Part shown: positions 41,433-51,466 of the stretch, piece after piece
Layout of the letters: each line of letters opens with the position of its first letter
Numbering within the stretch: the first letter of the stretch is position 1
Translations under genes and position numbers: made by a program
Notes under the pieces: generated by a model
What the model was told of the DNA's origin: nothing
Seen by the model: the letters and a program-made list of their open reading frames with translations, nothing else
The model's database searches: none
NCBI RefSeq assembly: GCF_023705585.1
Contig: NZ_BOQE01000001.1
Coordinates: 3,442,710 to 3,506,709 of the forward strand
DNA: 64,000 nt
Reading direction: 5' to 3'
DNA from: Collibacillus ludicampi
GTDB lineage: Bacteria > Bacillota > Bacilli > Tumebacillales > BOQE01

Positions 41433-42899
41433 GTGATTGAGACAGCACAAGAAAAAAGAAAGATAAAAAACGCCAAGCTGTTTATCAACGGAGAATACAC
41501 CGACGCTATCTCCGGCGAAACGTTCGATACGATCAATCCTGCGAACAATTGCAGGCTGGCCTCGGTGGCCAATGCTGGCGAGGAAGATGTGAATAAGGCA
41601 ATCGAAGTGGCGCAGAACACTTTCGAAAGCGGAGTCTGGAGCCGCATGCCTGTCGAAGAACGGGCGAAGATTCTCTGCAAGATGTCCGATCTCGTCATGG
41701 AACGGGTGGATGAATTGGCCTTGATAGAAACGCTCGATGTAGGCAAGCCGATCACGGAGAGCCGCGGCTTTGATATTCCGAGAGCCGCCTTGAACTTGCG
41801 CTTTTTTGCCGAGATGGCCAAATACCTGATTCATGAAAACTACGAGATGCGCGAGTTCATGTCATACACGAAATACGCGCCCGCAGGGGTGACCAGCCTG
41901 ATTATTCCGTGGAATCTGCCGTTTATGCAGATGACCTGGAAAGCTTCTGCGGCCTTGGCAGCCGGCAATACCGTGGTGGTGAAGCCTGCCTCCTATACCC
42001 CTTTAAGCGCCGTGATGCTGGGGGAAATCGCCAATGAGGCGGGCTTGCCTCCGGGAGTTTTGAACATCGTGACCGGCCCGGGAGGAACCGTCGGCACGGC
42101 GATGACCACGCATCCTTACGTGCGTAGGATTTCTTTTGTCGGTGAGACGACGACAGGCAAGACGGTCATGAAAAATGCCGCTTCCAAGCTGATCCCGGTC
42201 TCTCTCGAATTGGGAGGAAAGTCGGCAAACATCGTGTTTGAAGACGCCGATCTCGATGAAGCGGTGAAAGGGTCTATCGAAGCGATTTACCGCAACCAGG
42301 GAGAAATCTGCTTGGCCGGTTCACGGCTGCTGGTACAGGAAAGCATTTACGATCGATTCCTCGACAAATTTGTGAAGGCGGTGCAGCAGATCAAAGTGGG
42401 CGATCCGTTGGATCCGGAAACAGAGATGGGGGCGCTCGTTTCGCGAAGCCACCTGCAAACGGTCGATGACTACGTGCAAATCGGCCTGGAAGAAGGCGCC
42501 AAGCTTGCTTACGGCGGAAAACAAATCACCAGTCTGGGTGACGGAAATTTCTATGAGCCAACTGTCTTTTATGACGTAGACAACAAAATGAGGGTGGCCC
42601 AGGAGGAAATTTTCGGCCCGGTCGTCGTCGTCATCCCATTCAAATCGGAAGAAGAAGCGATTCGCATTGCCAATGACTCGATCTACGGATTGGCCGGTGT
42701 CGTCTGGACGAATGACTTGAGACGTGCCCACCGCGTGGCCGATCAGGTGCAGTCGGGCCTGTTGTGGATCAACTGCTGGTATGTACGCGACCTGCGCACG
42801 CCGTTCGGCGGGGTAAAAGCGAGCGGCATCGGTCGTGAAGGCGGGCGTCACAGCTTCGAATTCTATACGGAAACAAAGACCGTTACCATGAAATTATGA
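41433..42899 (+). CDS. nbaE: 2-aminomuconate-6-semialdehyde dehydrogenase
   Basis: A 488-residue NAD-dependent aldehyde dehydrogenase oxidising 2-aminomuconate semialdehyde to 2-aminomuconate. Family motifs are SLIIPWNLPFMQMTWKASAA, GFD/TG cofactor segment ISFVGETTTGK, the catalytic Glu in VSLELGGKSANIV, and the catalytic Cys in GEICLAGSRLLVQ. The GTG start at 41433 follows a run of seven G; it begins 13 bases after the deaminase gene. Substrate assigned from operon context. Confidence 0.88.
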   Translation: MIETAQEKRKIKNAKLFINGEYTDAISGETFDTINPANNCRLASVANAGEEDVNKAIEVAQNTFESGVWSRMPVEERAKILCKMSDLVMERVDELALIETLDVGKPITESRGFDIPRAALNLRFFAEMAKYLIHENYEMREFMSYTKYAPAGVTSLIIPWNLPFMQMTWKASAALAAGNTVVVKPASYTPLSAVMLGEIANEAGLPPGVLNIVTGPGGTVGTAMTTHPYVRRISFVGETTTGKTVMKNAASKLIPVSLELGGKSANIVFEDADLDEAVKGSIEAIYRNQGEICLAGSRLLVQESIYDRFLDKFVKAVQQIKVGDPLDPETEMGALVSRSHLQTVDDYVQIGLEEGAKLAYGGKQITSLGDGNFYEPTVFYDVDNKMRVAQEEIFGPVVVVIPFKSEEEAIRIANDSIYGLAGVVWTNDLRRAHRVADQVQSGLLWINCWYVRDLRTPFGGVKASGIGREGGRHSFEFYTETKTVTMKL

Positions 42900-42925
42900 A
42901 ATCATAACGCAGGGAGGTTGCGTCG

Positions 42926-43711
42926 TTGGATTTGGCAAAAATCACGAGATTTACCGACCTTTTGGAGGAGGCGGAACGAAGCGGCCGCGGGGTAGAGCCG
43001 TTAACGGCCCTGGATCCGCATCTTTCGACAGAAGAAGCGTACCGCGTGCAATTGAACACGATTGAGCGAAAAGTGAAGGCGGGCGACGTCGTTGTCGGAA
43101 AGAAAATCGGGTTAACCTCGTTAGCCATGCAAACATTGCTCGGGGTCGACCAGCCTGATTACGGTCATTTACTCGCGGGCATGGCCATTGAAAACGGAGG
43201 GGAAATTCCGTTTCGGCGCGTGATCCAGCCCAAGGTGGAAGGGGAAATTGCATTCGTGTTAAAAAGCGATCTGCAGGGGCCGCGCGTTACCGCGTTTGAC
43301 GTACTGCAGGCGACCGATTATCTCCTCCCTGCTCTGGAGATTGTGGACAGCCGGATCGCGGATTGGAAGATCAGGTTGCAGGATACAATCGCAGACAATG
43401 CATCCTCCGGTTTGTATGTGCTGGGTGGACGCCCAATTAAACCGGATCAAATCGATCTCTCATTGGCTGGTATGGCCCTTTATAAAAACGGCGAGTTGGT
43501 CAATACCGGTGTGGGTGCAGCAGCGTCGGGCAACCCCGCAAACTGCGTGGCATGGCTGGCCAACAAACTGTTTGAGTTTGGGATTACGCTAAAAGCAGGT
43601 GAAGTGATACTGTCCGGCGCCCTCTCCGCGGCCGTCAATGCGGCCCCCGGTGACTATTTCAGCGTGCGAATCGCCCATCTCGGGGAAGTAGGAGTGAGAT
43701 TTCATGTCTAA
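42926..43711 (+). CDS. mhpD: 2-oxopent-4-enoate (2-hydroxypenta-2,4-dienoate) hydratase
   Basis: A 261-residue MhpD/DmpE-family enzyme adding water to 2-hydroxypenta-2,4-dienoate to give 4-hydroxy-2-oxovalerate. [20 protein letters not shown] and [10 protein letters not shown] resemble DmpE-type hydratases, whereas the paralogue at 45656 has the DmpH decarboxylase pattern. The metal-binding glutamates fall in [10 protein letters not shown] and [13 protein letters not shown] start 42926 after GGGAGG. Overlaps mhpF by 8 bases. Confidence 0.85.
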   Translation: MDLAKITRFTDLLEEAERSGRGVEPLTALDPHLSTEEAYRVQLNTIERKVKAGDVVVGKKIGLTSLAMQTLLGVDQPDYGHLLAGMAIENGGEIPFRRVIQPKVEGEIAFVLKSDLQGPRVTAFDVLQATDYLLPALEIVDSRIADWKIRLQDTIADNASSGLYVLGGRPIKPDQIDLSLAGMALYKNGELVNTGVGAAASGNPANCVAWLANKLFEFGITLKAGEVILSGALSAAVNAAPGDYFSVRIAHLGEVGVRFHV

Positions 43712-44591
43712 AGTAAAGGTTGCCATTCTTGGCTCCGGGAATATCGGCACCGATTTGATGATGAAGCTGGGCAGGTCAAGCCTGTTGGAGCTTACTGCGA
43801 TGATCGGAATTGATCCAGACTCGGAGGGACTGCGCCTGGCGAAGCAGCACGGTTATGAAGTGTTCGACGGCGGACTGAAGCAGTTTTTGGAACACGGCAC
43901 GGAACTTGCCGATATCGTTTTTGACGCCACGTCTGCGAAAGCGCATATTCGTCACGCCAAGGTCCTCCGGGAAGCGGGCATGATTGCCATCGACCTTACA
44001 CCGGCAGCAGTCGGCCCATATGTCGTTCCGGCAGTCAATCTCGGTTCTCACCTGAATGAAAGAAACATCAATTTGATAACGTGCGGAGGACAGGCGACGA
44101 TTCCGATCGTTCATGCGATCAACCGCGTGAGTCCAGTCAGCTACGCTGAGATTGTCGCCACTATTTCCAGCAAAAGCGCCGGTCCGGGCACCCGCGCCAA
44201 CATCGACGAATTTACGGAAACCACCGCTCACGGCATCGAAGCAATTGGCGGAGCGAAGAAAGGAAAGGCCATCATCATCCTCAACCCTGCAGAGCCGCCG
44301 ATTTTGATGAGGAATACGGTGTATGCTCTGGTTGGCGAAGAAGCATTGGATGAACAAGCCATCGCTGCATCCGTTGAGCAGACCGTAGGCTATATTCAAT
44401 CGTACGTACCCGGGTATCGCCTCCGTACAGAGCCTATTTTCGACGGCAACAAAGTCACCGTCTTTTTGGAAGTGGAAGGGGCCGGCGATTACCTGCCTAA
44501 ATACTCCGGCAATTTGGACATCATGACAGCGACAGCGGTCAAAGTGGCGGAGGAATTTGCCGCCCACCACGTGAGCGCAGCATCCGTCTGA
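43704..44591 (+). CDS. mhpF: Acetaldehyde dehydrogenase (acylating)
   Basis: The 295-residue MhpF/DmpF enzyme converts acetaldehyde released by the aldolase to acetyl-CoA with NAD and CoA, by channelling within the aldolase complex. It shows the Rossmann motif [14 protein letters not shown], the catalytic Cys in [17 protein letters not shown], and [20 protein letters not shown]. The ATG at 43704 overlaps the hydratase stop. Confidence 0.93.
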   Translation: MSKVKVAILGSGNIGTDLMMKLGRSSLLELTAMIGIDPDSEGLRLAKQHGYEVFDGGLKQFLEHGTELADIVFDATSAKAHIRHAKVLREAGMIAIDLTPAAVGPYVVPAVNLGSHLNERNINLITCGGQATIPIVHAINRVSPVSYAEIVATISSKSAGPGTRANIDEFTETTAHGIEAIGGAKKGKAIIILNPAEPPILMRNTVYALVGEEALDEQAIAASVEQTVGYIQSYVPGYRLRTEPIFDGNKVTVFLEVEGAGDYLPKYSGNLDIMTATAVKVAEEFAAHHVSAASV

Positions 44592-44613
44592 AACAGGAAA
44601 GGAGACGAAACAG

Positions 44614-45642
44614 ATGAGTGCGAAACGGGATATTTTCATCACGGAAGTGGCGCTTCGCGACGGCAGCCATGCGATCAATCATCAATTTTCCGTGGAACAG
44701 GTGGTTCATGTGGCTCGCGCTTTGGACCAGGCGAATGTTCCTTTCATCGAAGTTTCCCATGGAGACGGCCTTTCCGGTTCTTCTTTGCAGTATGGACTGT
44801 CTCACGCGAATGAGATGGAACTGATCGAGGTGGCAGTCGCAGTCTGCGAACAGGCGACGGTAGGTGTGCTCCTCTTGCCGGGAATCGGCACGATCAAGGA
44901 TCTGAATGCCGCTGCGAAACTGGGTGTCGGTTTTGCGCGGATTGCGACGCACGTGACCGAAGCCGATATTTCCGCTCAGCACATGGCCCGCTCAAAAGAA
45001 CTTGGCCTCTTCACTGTCGGATTTTTGATGATGTCTCATATGGCACCTCTGGAGAAGCTGGTCGAGCAAGCGAAACTCATGGAGAGCTACGGAGCCGATG
45101 CGGTGTATGTCGTCGATTCGGCCGGCGCATTGCTTCCCCATGAAGTGGCCGAACGAATCAGGGCATTAAAACAAAGTATCGGCGTTGAGATCGGGTTCCA
45201 CGCGCACAATAATTTGTCGCTCGCGATGGCCAACACGCTGGCGGCGATTCAGGAAGGGGCAACGCGAATCGACGGCAGTGTCCGCTGTTTGGGCGCCGGC
45301 GCGGGCAACACGCAAACGGAAGTGTTGGTCGCCGTGTTGGAACGGATGGGCATCGAAACCGGAATTGATCTCTATAAAATGATGGATCTGGCGGAAGAGG
45401 TCGTTGCGCCCATTATTCAGGTGCCTCAAGAGATCACCCGTGACAGCCTAGTTCTCGGATATGCAGGCGTCTATTCCAGCTTCCGGCTGCATGCCGAGCG
45501 TGCCGCGAAAAAGTTCGGGATCGATTCCCGCGATATCCTGATTGAGCTTGGGAAGCGAAAGGCGGTAGGCGGTCAAGAAGATATGATTATCGATGTCGCC
45601 GCGGAAATCGCCAAGAGAAACATGACTGCGGGAATGCGATAA
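44614..45642 (+). CDS. mhpE: 4-hydroxy-2-oxovalerate aldolase
   Basis: This class II pyruvate aldolase cleaves 4-hydroxy-2-oxovalerate to pyruvate and acetaldehyde; it is the partner of MhpF. The 342-residue DRE-TIM-type barrel has EVALRDGSHAINHQFS, FIEVSHGDGLSGSS, and the metal-binding histidines in GFHAHNNLSLAMANT. The C-terminal DmpG-type communication domain is present. The ATG follows AAAGGAGA. Confidence 0.93.
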   Translation: MSAKRDIFITEVALRDGSHAINHQFSVEQVVHVARALDQANVPFIEVSHGDGLSGSSLQYGLSHANEMELIEVAVAVCEQATVGVLLLPGIGTIKDLNAAAKLGVGFARIATHVTEADISAQHMARSKELGLFTVGFLMMSHMAPLEKLVEQAKLMESYGADAVYVVDSAGALLPHEVAERIRALKQSIGVEIGFHAHNNLSLAMANTLAAIQEGATRIDGSVRCLGAGAGNTQTEVLVAVLERMGIETGIDLYKMMDLAEEVVAPIIQVPQEITRDSLVLGYAGVYSSFRLHAERAAKKFGIDSRDILIELGKRKAVGGQEDMIIDVAAEIAKRNMTAGMR

Positions 45643-45655
45643 GGGGGAAAACAGC

Positions 45656-46441
45656 TTGCTTGCGGAACATTCTTACAGATCATTGGCGCAGTTGTTGGTT
45701 GATGCGGAACGCAACCGACAGGAAGTGGTGAAACTTACGGATGAATACCCTAATTTATCGGTAGAGGATGCTTACCGGATCCAGGATGAGCTGGTTGCCA
45801 TCAAGCGCGAGCAAGGCCATCAGGTGATCGCGCTGAAAATGGGCTTTACCAGTCGGGCCAAAATGAAGCAAATGAACGTAAACGAACCGATCAACGGCCA
45901 TGTCTTTGATTACATGGCCGTTGACAGCGGCGCCCTTTCTTTCCGTGAATTGATTCATCCGAAAGTGGAAGCGGAAATCGCGTTCATCCTCGGCAAGGAT
46001 ATCGAAGGCCCGGGAATAACCGGCGCTCAAGTGTTGGCCGCCACGAAATACGTCGTTCCCGCTTTGGAGATTATCGACAGCCGTTATCGGAACTTTCAGT
46101 TTACCCTTTCCGACGTGATCGCAGACAACACATCCGCTTCTCGGGTGTTTATCGGATCGAGGCTGCGAAGACCGGATGAGCTGGAACTTGATCTTCTCGG
46201 AGTCACCCTGTCCATCAACGGAGAATTGAGAGATTTTGGCGCAGGAGCAGCTGTTCTGGGACATCCTGCCCATTCCGTCGCAATGTTGGCCAACATGCTC
46301 TCCCGCCGAGGGCGCAAACTTCATGCCGGCCAACTCATATTAACCGGCGGTATCACGGGAGCCCAGCCGCTGGCCATCGGCGATGTCGTTCTTGCCAAAT
46401 GGGACGGACTCGGTTCCATCGAATTTACCGTCAAGGAATAG
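45656..46441 (+). CDS. nbaG: 4-oxalocrotonate (2-oxo-3-hexenedioate) decarboxylase
   Basis: A 261-residue paralogue of the hydratase with the DmpH/NahK decarboxylase pattern LKMGFTSRAKMKQMNVNEPI. It decarboxylates 4-oxalocrotonate to 2-hydroxypenta-2,4-dienoate, connecting NbaF to MhpD. Metal-binding region KVEAEIAFILGKDIEG. TTG start after AAGGGGG, 13 bases after mhpE. Last gene of the operon; with it every step from 3-hydroxyanthranilate to pyruvate plus acetyl-CoA is encoded. Confidence 0.85.
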   Translation: MLAEHSYRSLAQLLVDAERNRQEVVKLTDEYPNLSVEDAYRIQDELVAIKREQGHQVIALKMGFTSRAKMKQMNVNEPINGHVFDYMAVDSGALSFRELIHPKVEAEIAFILGKDIEGPGITGAQVLAATKYVVPALEIIDSRYRNFQFTLSDVIADNTSASRVFIGSRLRRPDELELDLLGVTLSINGELRDFGAGAAVLGHPAHSVAMLANMLSRRGRKLHAGQLILTGGITGAQPLAIGDVVLAKWDGLGSIEFTVKE

Positions 46442-46500
46442 CCTCACAGTGTAGGTTGCTTGAATTGAAACGTTCGCTTTTTCAGTTTTCACATATCATA

Positions 46501-46533
46501 GGGCATATCGCGTATAAGCGGTGTGCCTTTTTG
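46501..46533 (+). terminator. Terminator of the aromatic-degradation operon
   Basis: GGCATATCGC pairs with GCGGTGTGCC (two G-T pairs) around GTATAA, followed by TTTTT. In the surrounding gap (46442-46751) I found no remnant of tatA. A minus-strand ATG at 46610 with a good ribosome binding site opens only 13 codons. Confidence 0.75.
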
Positions 46534-46680
46534 TGTGGAAAATATGTGAATGCATGATCATCATCGAAATCAGCTCGGAGTTGTTGATGCGAGTCTTCCG
46601 AAAGCGCCCATGATCACCTCCCGGAACTCAGATCTCTTATTTCGATTACGGGTTCAGCCGAGCGAGACCGCGTTTTTTTC

Positions 46681-46689
46681 TGTTATAAT
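46681..46689 (+). promoter_or_regulatory. mutS promoter (extended -10)
   Basis: TGTTATAAT, a perfect -10 with extended TG, 63 bases before the mutS start. It also rules out the upstream in-frame start at 46689. Confidence 0.6.
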
Positions 46690-46751
46690 TGTGGGTGTTT
46701 AAAGAAACTGATGTTCAATACTATCGAATGACCACGAAAACGGGGGTTTTT

Positions 46752-49502
46752 ATGGCTCGTTATACACCGATGATCGAACAATATCTTTCGATCAAGAAAC
46801 AAGCGGCGGATGCATTACTGTTTTTTCGTTTGGGAGACTTTTATGAACTGTTTTTTGATGACGCGATCATCGCATCGCGCGAATTGGAAATCACGTTAAC
46901 CGGACGGGATGGTGGACAGAATGAACGAATTCCCATGTGCGGCGTTCCCCACCACTCATCAGATTCCTATATACAGCGATTGGTTGAAAAAGGATACAAA
47001 GTAGCGATCTGTGAACAAGTGGAAGATCCTGCTGCCGCGAAAGGCATCGTACGCAGGGAAATCATTCGCGTGGTAACCCCGGGTACCATTATGGAAGGAA
47101 AAAACCTTTCGGAGAAAACCAACCTCTTTCTCGCGGCTGTCGTATCTTCTGGAGATCTGTGGGGGAGCGCCTTTTGCGATCTTTCCACAGGTGAATTTTA
47201 TGTCGCGGAAACAGATGAAGCGAGTTTCTATGATGACATGCTTCGATTGTCTCCTTCAGAGGTTATCGTCTACAAGCAAGACATTCAGGCGGAACCGTTC
47301 AAACGACTGGCGGCGATGATCTCGTGTGTTTTCACGGAAGTATCCATCGATATGTTGGCGGGTCTACGCCCACTGGAGAAACTACATAAACATTATGGGG
47401 TGATCACCCTTGAATCATTCGGTTTAAAAGAATATCCATTGGCGGCGGAGGCAGCCGGTGTACTGCTCGCATATCTTGAGTCGACACAAAAGAGGGAGCT
47501 GCCTCATATTAAACCGCCACAATATTTGGTAACGGCAGAGACGATGACAATCGATTCGTTCTCTCGTCGAAACTTGGAATTGGTCGAATCACTCAGAGAG
47601 AAGAGCAAAACAGGTTCTCTTCTCTGGTTGCTCGATGAGACGGTCACGGCGATGGGCGGACGTTTATTGAAACGCTGGATCGAACGTCCGCTGGCTGTCA
47701 AACAGGGAATCGAAGAACGCCTCGACGCCGTGGAAGAATGGGTGCAGGAGTTACTGGTACGCGAAGATATCCGCGCGCTTTTGGATCAGGTCTATGATTT
47801 GGAAAGACTGATCGGCAGGGTGGCCTATGGATCGGCGAATGCACGCGATCTCTTGGCGATTCGTTCCTCACTGGCCGTGCTGCCTGACGTGAAGAACTGC
47901 CTTGAGAGAAGCCGATCCACCTTGTTACTCCGTTTGTCCGCCCGGATTCCCGACCTGTCTTCTCTGGTGGAATTGATTGAACGCGCCATCGTGGAGGAAC
48001 CGCCCGTGTCGATTCGCGAAGGCGGACTGATCAAAGAGGGATTCGATGCGCGCTTGGATGAATACAAGATAGCCAGTCGAGATGGAAAACGTTGGATTGC
48101 CGAATTGGAACAGAGAGAACGGGAAAAAACCGGCATCAAATCGTTGAAAGTCGGGTATAATAAAGTTTTTGGCTATTACTTGGAAGTTTCCAAAGCGAAT
48201 CTCTCACTCGTTCCCCCATATTTCGAACGAAAACAAACGTTAGCCAACGGGGAACGGTACATCACGCCCGAATTGAAAGAAAAAGAAGCGTTGATCTTGG
48301 AAGCGGAAGAGAAGATGGTGGATCTAGAGTACCAGATTTTTCTTTCTTTACGGGAACGCGTCGAACAATCGCTTCAATCCATCCAAGAAGCAGCGGAGGC
48401 GATCGCGGAGATCGATGTGATTCAATCCCTGGCCACGGTAGCCGTCAAGCGGCGATATGTACGACCCGTGATCACGGAAGGAGATCGCCTACTCATCGAG
48501 GAAGGACGCCATCCTGTCGTCGAAGCGATGCAAAACGACGAACCGTTTGTCCCCAATGACACGCTTCTGGATTGTGACGAGAACCAGATCGCTTTGATCA
48601 CAGGCCCTAACATGGCAGGGAAATCGACGTACATGCGGCAGGTCGCTCTGCTTGTGATCATGGCTCAGATCGGTTCGTTTGTACCGGCAAGGAGGGCGGA
48701 AGTTGGCATCGTCGATCGGGTGTTCACGCGCATCGGTGCGTCCGACAATCTGGCAGGAGGCCAATCGACATTCATGGTGGAGATGGTCGAGTTGGCGAAT
48801 ATCTTGCATCACGCGACACGTCGATCTCTCATCATCTTGGATGAAATCGGACGGGGGACGAGTACGTTCGACGGAATGTCGATCGCGCAGGCGGTGATCG
48901 AGTATTTGCACCATTCCCCGAAAGTGGGGGCGAAAACCATGTTTGCCACCCACTATCACGAATTGACAAAACTTGCCGAGACGTATCGGGGCGTGCGCAA
49001 TTATTCCACTCATGTGCAGGAAAAGGATGATACGATCGTCTTCTTGCGCAAGATCTTGCCCGAACCTGCCGACCGCAGTTACGGAATCCAAGTGGCCAAG
49101 TTAGCGGGCCTTCCCCGGGAGGTTCTCGACCGTGCGCAAGAGATTCTCCAAGTTCTTCAGGAGGAGGGCGCGCAATCGGCCAGGGAAACGGCTGCGGCCA
49201 AGGCAGGTGAGGCGGTTTTTGAAGATGCGTCGCTTCCGTCCGGTGAAACACTGATCAAAGAAACGCAAAACGATGCGAGTCTTCCAATTTCTGTGAAGAG
49301 GACGGTATCGGACGGTGATGCGATCAGAGAAGCGGGTTCCGCTGATCGAGAGCAGGAAGCTGTTCAGTTGTCATTGTTCTCCGATTCCGGACGTGCTTCC
49401 GAAATCGTGGATGAGTTAAAACGGTTAAATTTGATGCAAATGACGCCACTCGATGCGATGAATACGTTGTTCCGCTTGCAGAAAATGGCATTTGAGGAGT
49501 GA
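46752..49502 (+). CDS. mutS: DNA mismatch repair protein MutS
   Basis: MutS recognises mismatches and recruits MutL. The 916-residue product has the N-terminal mismatch-binding motif FFRLGDFYELF (Phe-x-Glu wedge), connector and lever domains, and the C-terminal ATPase with TGPNMAGKSTYMRQV, Walker B ILDEIGRGTS and ATHYHEL. A hydrophilic linker of about 80 residues precedes the C-terminal dimerisation helix. ATG 46752 follows GGGGG. mutL overlaps its end. Confidence 0.96.
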   Translation: MARYTPMIEQYLSIKKQAADALLFFRLGDFYELFFDDAIIASRELEITLTGRDGGQNERIPMCGVPHHSSDSYIQRLVEKGYKVAICEQVEDPAAAKGIVRREIIRVVTPGTIMEGKNLSEKTNLFLAAVVSSGDLWGSAFCDLSTGEFYVAETDEASFYDDMLRLSPSEVIVYKQDIQAEPFKRLAAMISCVFTEVSIDMLAGLRPLEKLHKHYGVITLESFGLKEYPLAAEAAGVLLAYLESTQKRELPHIKPPQYLVTAETMTIDSFSRRNLELVESLREKSKTGSLLWLLDETVTAMGGRLLKRWIERPLAVKQGIEERLDAVEEWVQELLVREDIRALLDQVYDLERLIGRVAYGSANARDLLAIRSSLAVLPDVKNCLERSRSTLLLRLSARIPDLSSLVELIERAIVEEPPVSIREGGLIKEGFDARLDEYKIASRDGKRWIAELEQREREKTGIKSLKVGYNKVFGYYLEVSKANLSLVPPYFERKQTLANGERYITPELKEKEALILEAEEKMVDLEYQIFLSLRERVEQSLQSIQEAAEAIAEIDVIQSLATVAVKRRYVRPVITEGDRLLIEEGRHPVVEAMQNDEPFVPNDTLLDCDENQIALITGPNMAGKSTYMRQVALLVIMAQIGSFVPARRAEVGIVDRVFTRIGASDNLAGGQSTFMVEMVELANILHHATRRSLIILDEIGRGTSTFDGMSIAQAVIEYLHHSPKVGAKTMFATHYHELTKLAETYRGVRNYSTHVQEKDDTIVFLRKILPEPADRSYGIQVAKLAGLPREVLDRAQEILQVLQEEGAQSARETAAAKAGEAVFEDASLPSGETLIKETQNDASLPISVKRTVSDGDAIREAGSADREQEAVQLSLFSDSGRASEIVDELKRLNLMQMTPLDAMNTLFRLQKMAFEE

Positions 49503-49507
49503 TCGGA

Positions 49508-51466
49508 ATGGGGAAAATTCAAGTCATGAGCGAACTCCTGGCCAATAAGATTGCTGCGGGCGAAGTGGTGGAACGCCCTGCTTCCGTGGTCAAAGAATTA
49601 CTGGAAAACGCAATTGACGCGGGGGCGAATGAGATTGCGATCGAGGTGGAACAAGGCGGTCTTGACCTCATTCGCGTCACTGATAACGGATGCGGGATGG
49701 ATCGGGATGATGTTGTTCTTGCATTTGAACGTCATGCAACTTCGAAAATCCGCGAGGACAAAGACCTCTTCCGCATACGCACGCTTGGCTTTCGCGGAGA
49801 AGCTCTTCCTTCGATCGCCGCAGTATCCCGTGTGGATGTGCGTACGCGGACACCTGATCAAGTGGACGGTACGAAACTGAGGATCGAAGGCGGGAAGATC
49901 GTCGAACAAGAAGTCGCAGCCGCAAAAACAGGTACAGAAATCACCGTCCGAGATATTTTTTTCAACACGCCTGCACGACTCAAATATTTGAAATCGATAC
50001 AAACCGAATTGGGACACATCATTGACACGGTACAGAGGCTTGCGCTTGCACACCCGGAAATCTCGTTTCAGTTCAGGCATAACGGTCATTCATTGCTCTA
50101 TACACCGGGAGATGGTAAGCTTTTACATGTAGTGGCGGCGATCTACGGACGGGAGATCGCAAAACAGATGATGGTTATTCAGTGGGAAGACGCCGATTAC
50201 AAAATCGAAGGGCTCGCTTCTTATCCTGAAGTCACGCGGGCGAACCGCCATCATTGCACGTTCTTTGTTAACGGGCGTTATATCCGTAGTTATTCGCTGG
50301 TGAGAGCCGTACAGGAAGCCTATCATACACGACTGCCGATCAATCGCTTTCCAATCTGTGTGGTTCATCTTGAAATGGATCCGACTCTGGTCGATGTCAA
50401 TGTCCATCCGACAAAACTGGAAGTTCGTTTCTCCGAAGAAAAAGATGTGGCGGAGCGTGTGCAGGCGGCGATCCGACAGGCGCTTGACAAGGGGACGTTT
50501 ATCCCCAAAGCGTCAGTAAAGCAACGGGAAAAAGAGCGAGGCGTACAGGTTGAAATGTCTTTGAGCGAAAAAAGAGAGACTGAACCCATTCATAAAGTTG
50601 TGCGCCCCCTTTTTTCGAGGTCTGAGGCACCGAGAACTGAGAATCCATATCAAGCTGAGAAACTTCGTGAAGCGGCAGTTGAATTGTACCGGCCTATCGA
50701 TGCAGGCGATGGAGGAAAAGAGAGGGCATTCGAACAGAGGGATCGGGTGAAAGGATCAAACATGAATGAAGGTCAACCGGAATATCCGCCCGCTGGGAAT
50801 CATGTCGATCAGGACAGACCTTCTGAACGGAACGAAACTTTGTCATCCCAGATTCGCAGTCATCCGTTGGAACGTGAGGATGCGCGTGTTCCGCGTTTTC
50901 GAGCAGTAGCTCAGGTTTTGGGAATGTATGTGATCGCACAGAATGAACATGGGATGTATATCATCGACCAGCATGCTGCCCATGAAAAGATCTTGTTCGA
51001 AAAATTTTCCCGCAAAGTAGCGGAACGGAAAGTGAATCCTTTACCTTTATTGGTACCATTGACCGTGGAAGTGACGCCCGCTGAAGCGGAGACGTTGGCG
51101 ACCCATCTTTCTTATTTGAGGGATTGTCAAATCGAGGTGGAGCGGTTTGGCGGAACAACGTTCCTGGTGAGGACCGTTCCTGATTTGTGGGAAGGGCTCG
51201 ACGCTGCGCGGCTCACACTGGAATTGATTGATGAACTGTTGCAAGGGAAATTTACAAACCCGCGCGAATCGATCGAGAATCTGGTCATCACCAAGTCATG
51301 CAAGTCGGCGATCAAGGCGAATCAATGGCTGTCCATGCCAGAAATGCAGGCCCTCTGCGATCAGTTGCAGGAACTGGAAAATCCGTTTCATTGCCCGCAC
51401 GGTCGGCCGATCATCATCGAAATGACGCGTTATGACCTCGAGAAAATGTTTAAAAGGGTGATGTGA
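49508..51466 (+). CDS. mutL: DNA mismatch repair protein MutL
   Basis: A GHKL ATPase (NKIAAGEVVERPASVVKELL, DNGCGMDRDD, FRGEALPSIA) with a variable linker. The C-terminal domain keeps the metal-dependent nicking endonuclease motif DQHAAHEKILFE found in species lacking MutH. 652 residues, normal length. ATG 49508 has GGAG 9 bases upstream; GTG 49499 overlapping mutS is an alternative. The stop overlaps the next gene. Confidence 0.95.
   Translation: MGKIQVMSELLANKIAAGEVVERPASVVKELLENAIDAGANEIAIEVEQGGLDLIRVTDNGCGMDRDDVVLAFERHATSKIREDKDLFRIRTLGFRGEALPSIAAVSRVDVRTRTPDQVDGTKLRIEGGKIVEQEVAAAKTGTEITVRDIFFNTPARLKYLKSIQTELGHIIDTVQRLALAHPEISFQFRHNGHSLLYTPGDGKLLHVVAAIYGREIAKQMMVIQWEDADYKIEGLASYPEVTRANRHHCTFFVNGRYIRSYSLVRAVQEAYHTRLPINRFPICVVHLEMDPTLVDVNVHPTKLEVRFSEEKDVAERVQAAIRQALDKGTFIPKASVKQREKERGVQVEMSLSEKRETEPIHKVVRPLFSRSEAPRTENPYQAEKLREAAVELYRPIDAGDGGKERAFEQRDRVKGSNMNEGQPEYPPAGNHVDQDRPSERNETLSSQIRSHPLEREDARVPRFRAVAQVLGMYVIAQNEHGMYIIDQHAAHEKILFEKFSRKVAERKVNPLPLLVPLTVEVTPAEAETLATHLSYLRDCQIEVERFGGTTFLVRTVPDLWEGLDAARLTLELIDELLQGKFTNPRESIENLVITKSCKSAIKANQWLSMPEMQALCDQLQELENPFHCPHGRPIIIEMTRYDLEKMFKRVM

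Noticed and set aside
36120..46533. Catabolic island as an integrative element or prophage
   Set aside because: No integrase, transposase, tRNA gene, direct-repeat attachment sites or phage genes were seen at either edge.
46569..46610. Minus-strand 13-codon frame behind a strong GGGAGGTGATC
   Set aside because: Spacing to the ATG is too short, the peptide is tiny, and nothing supports expression. Noted only because the ribosome binding site sequence is so good.
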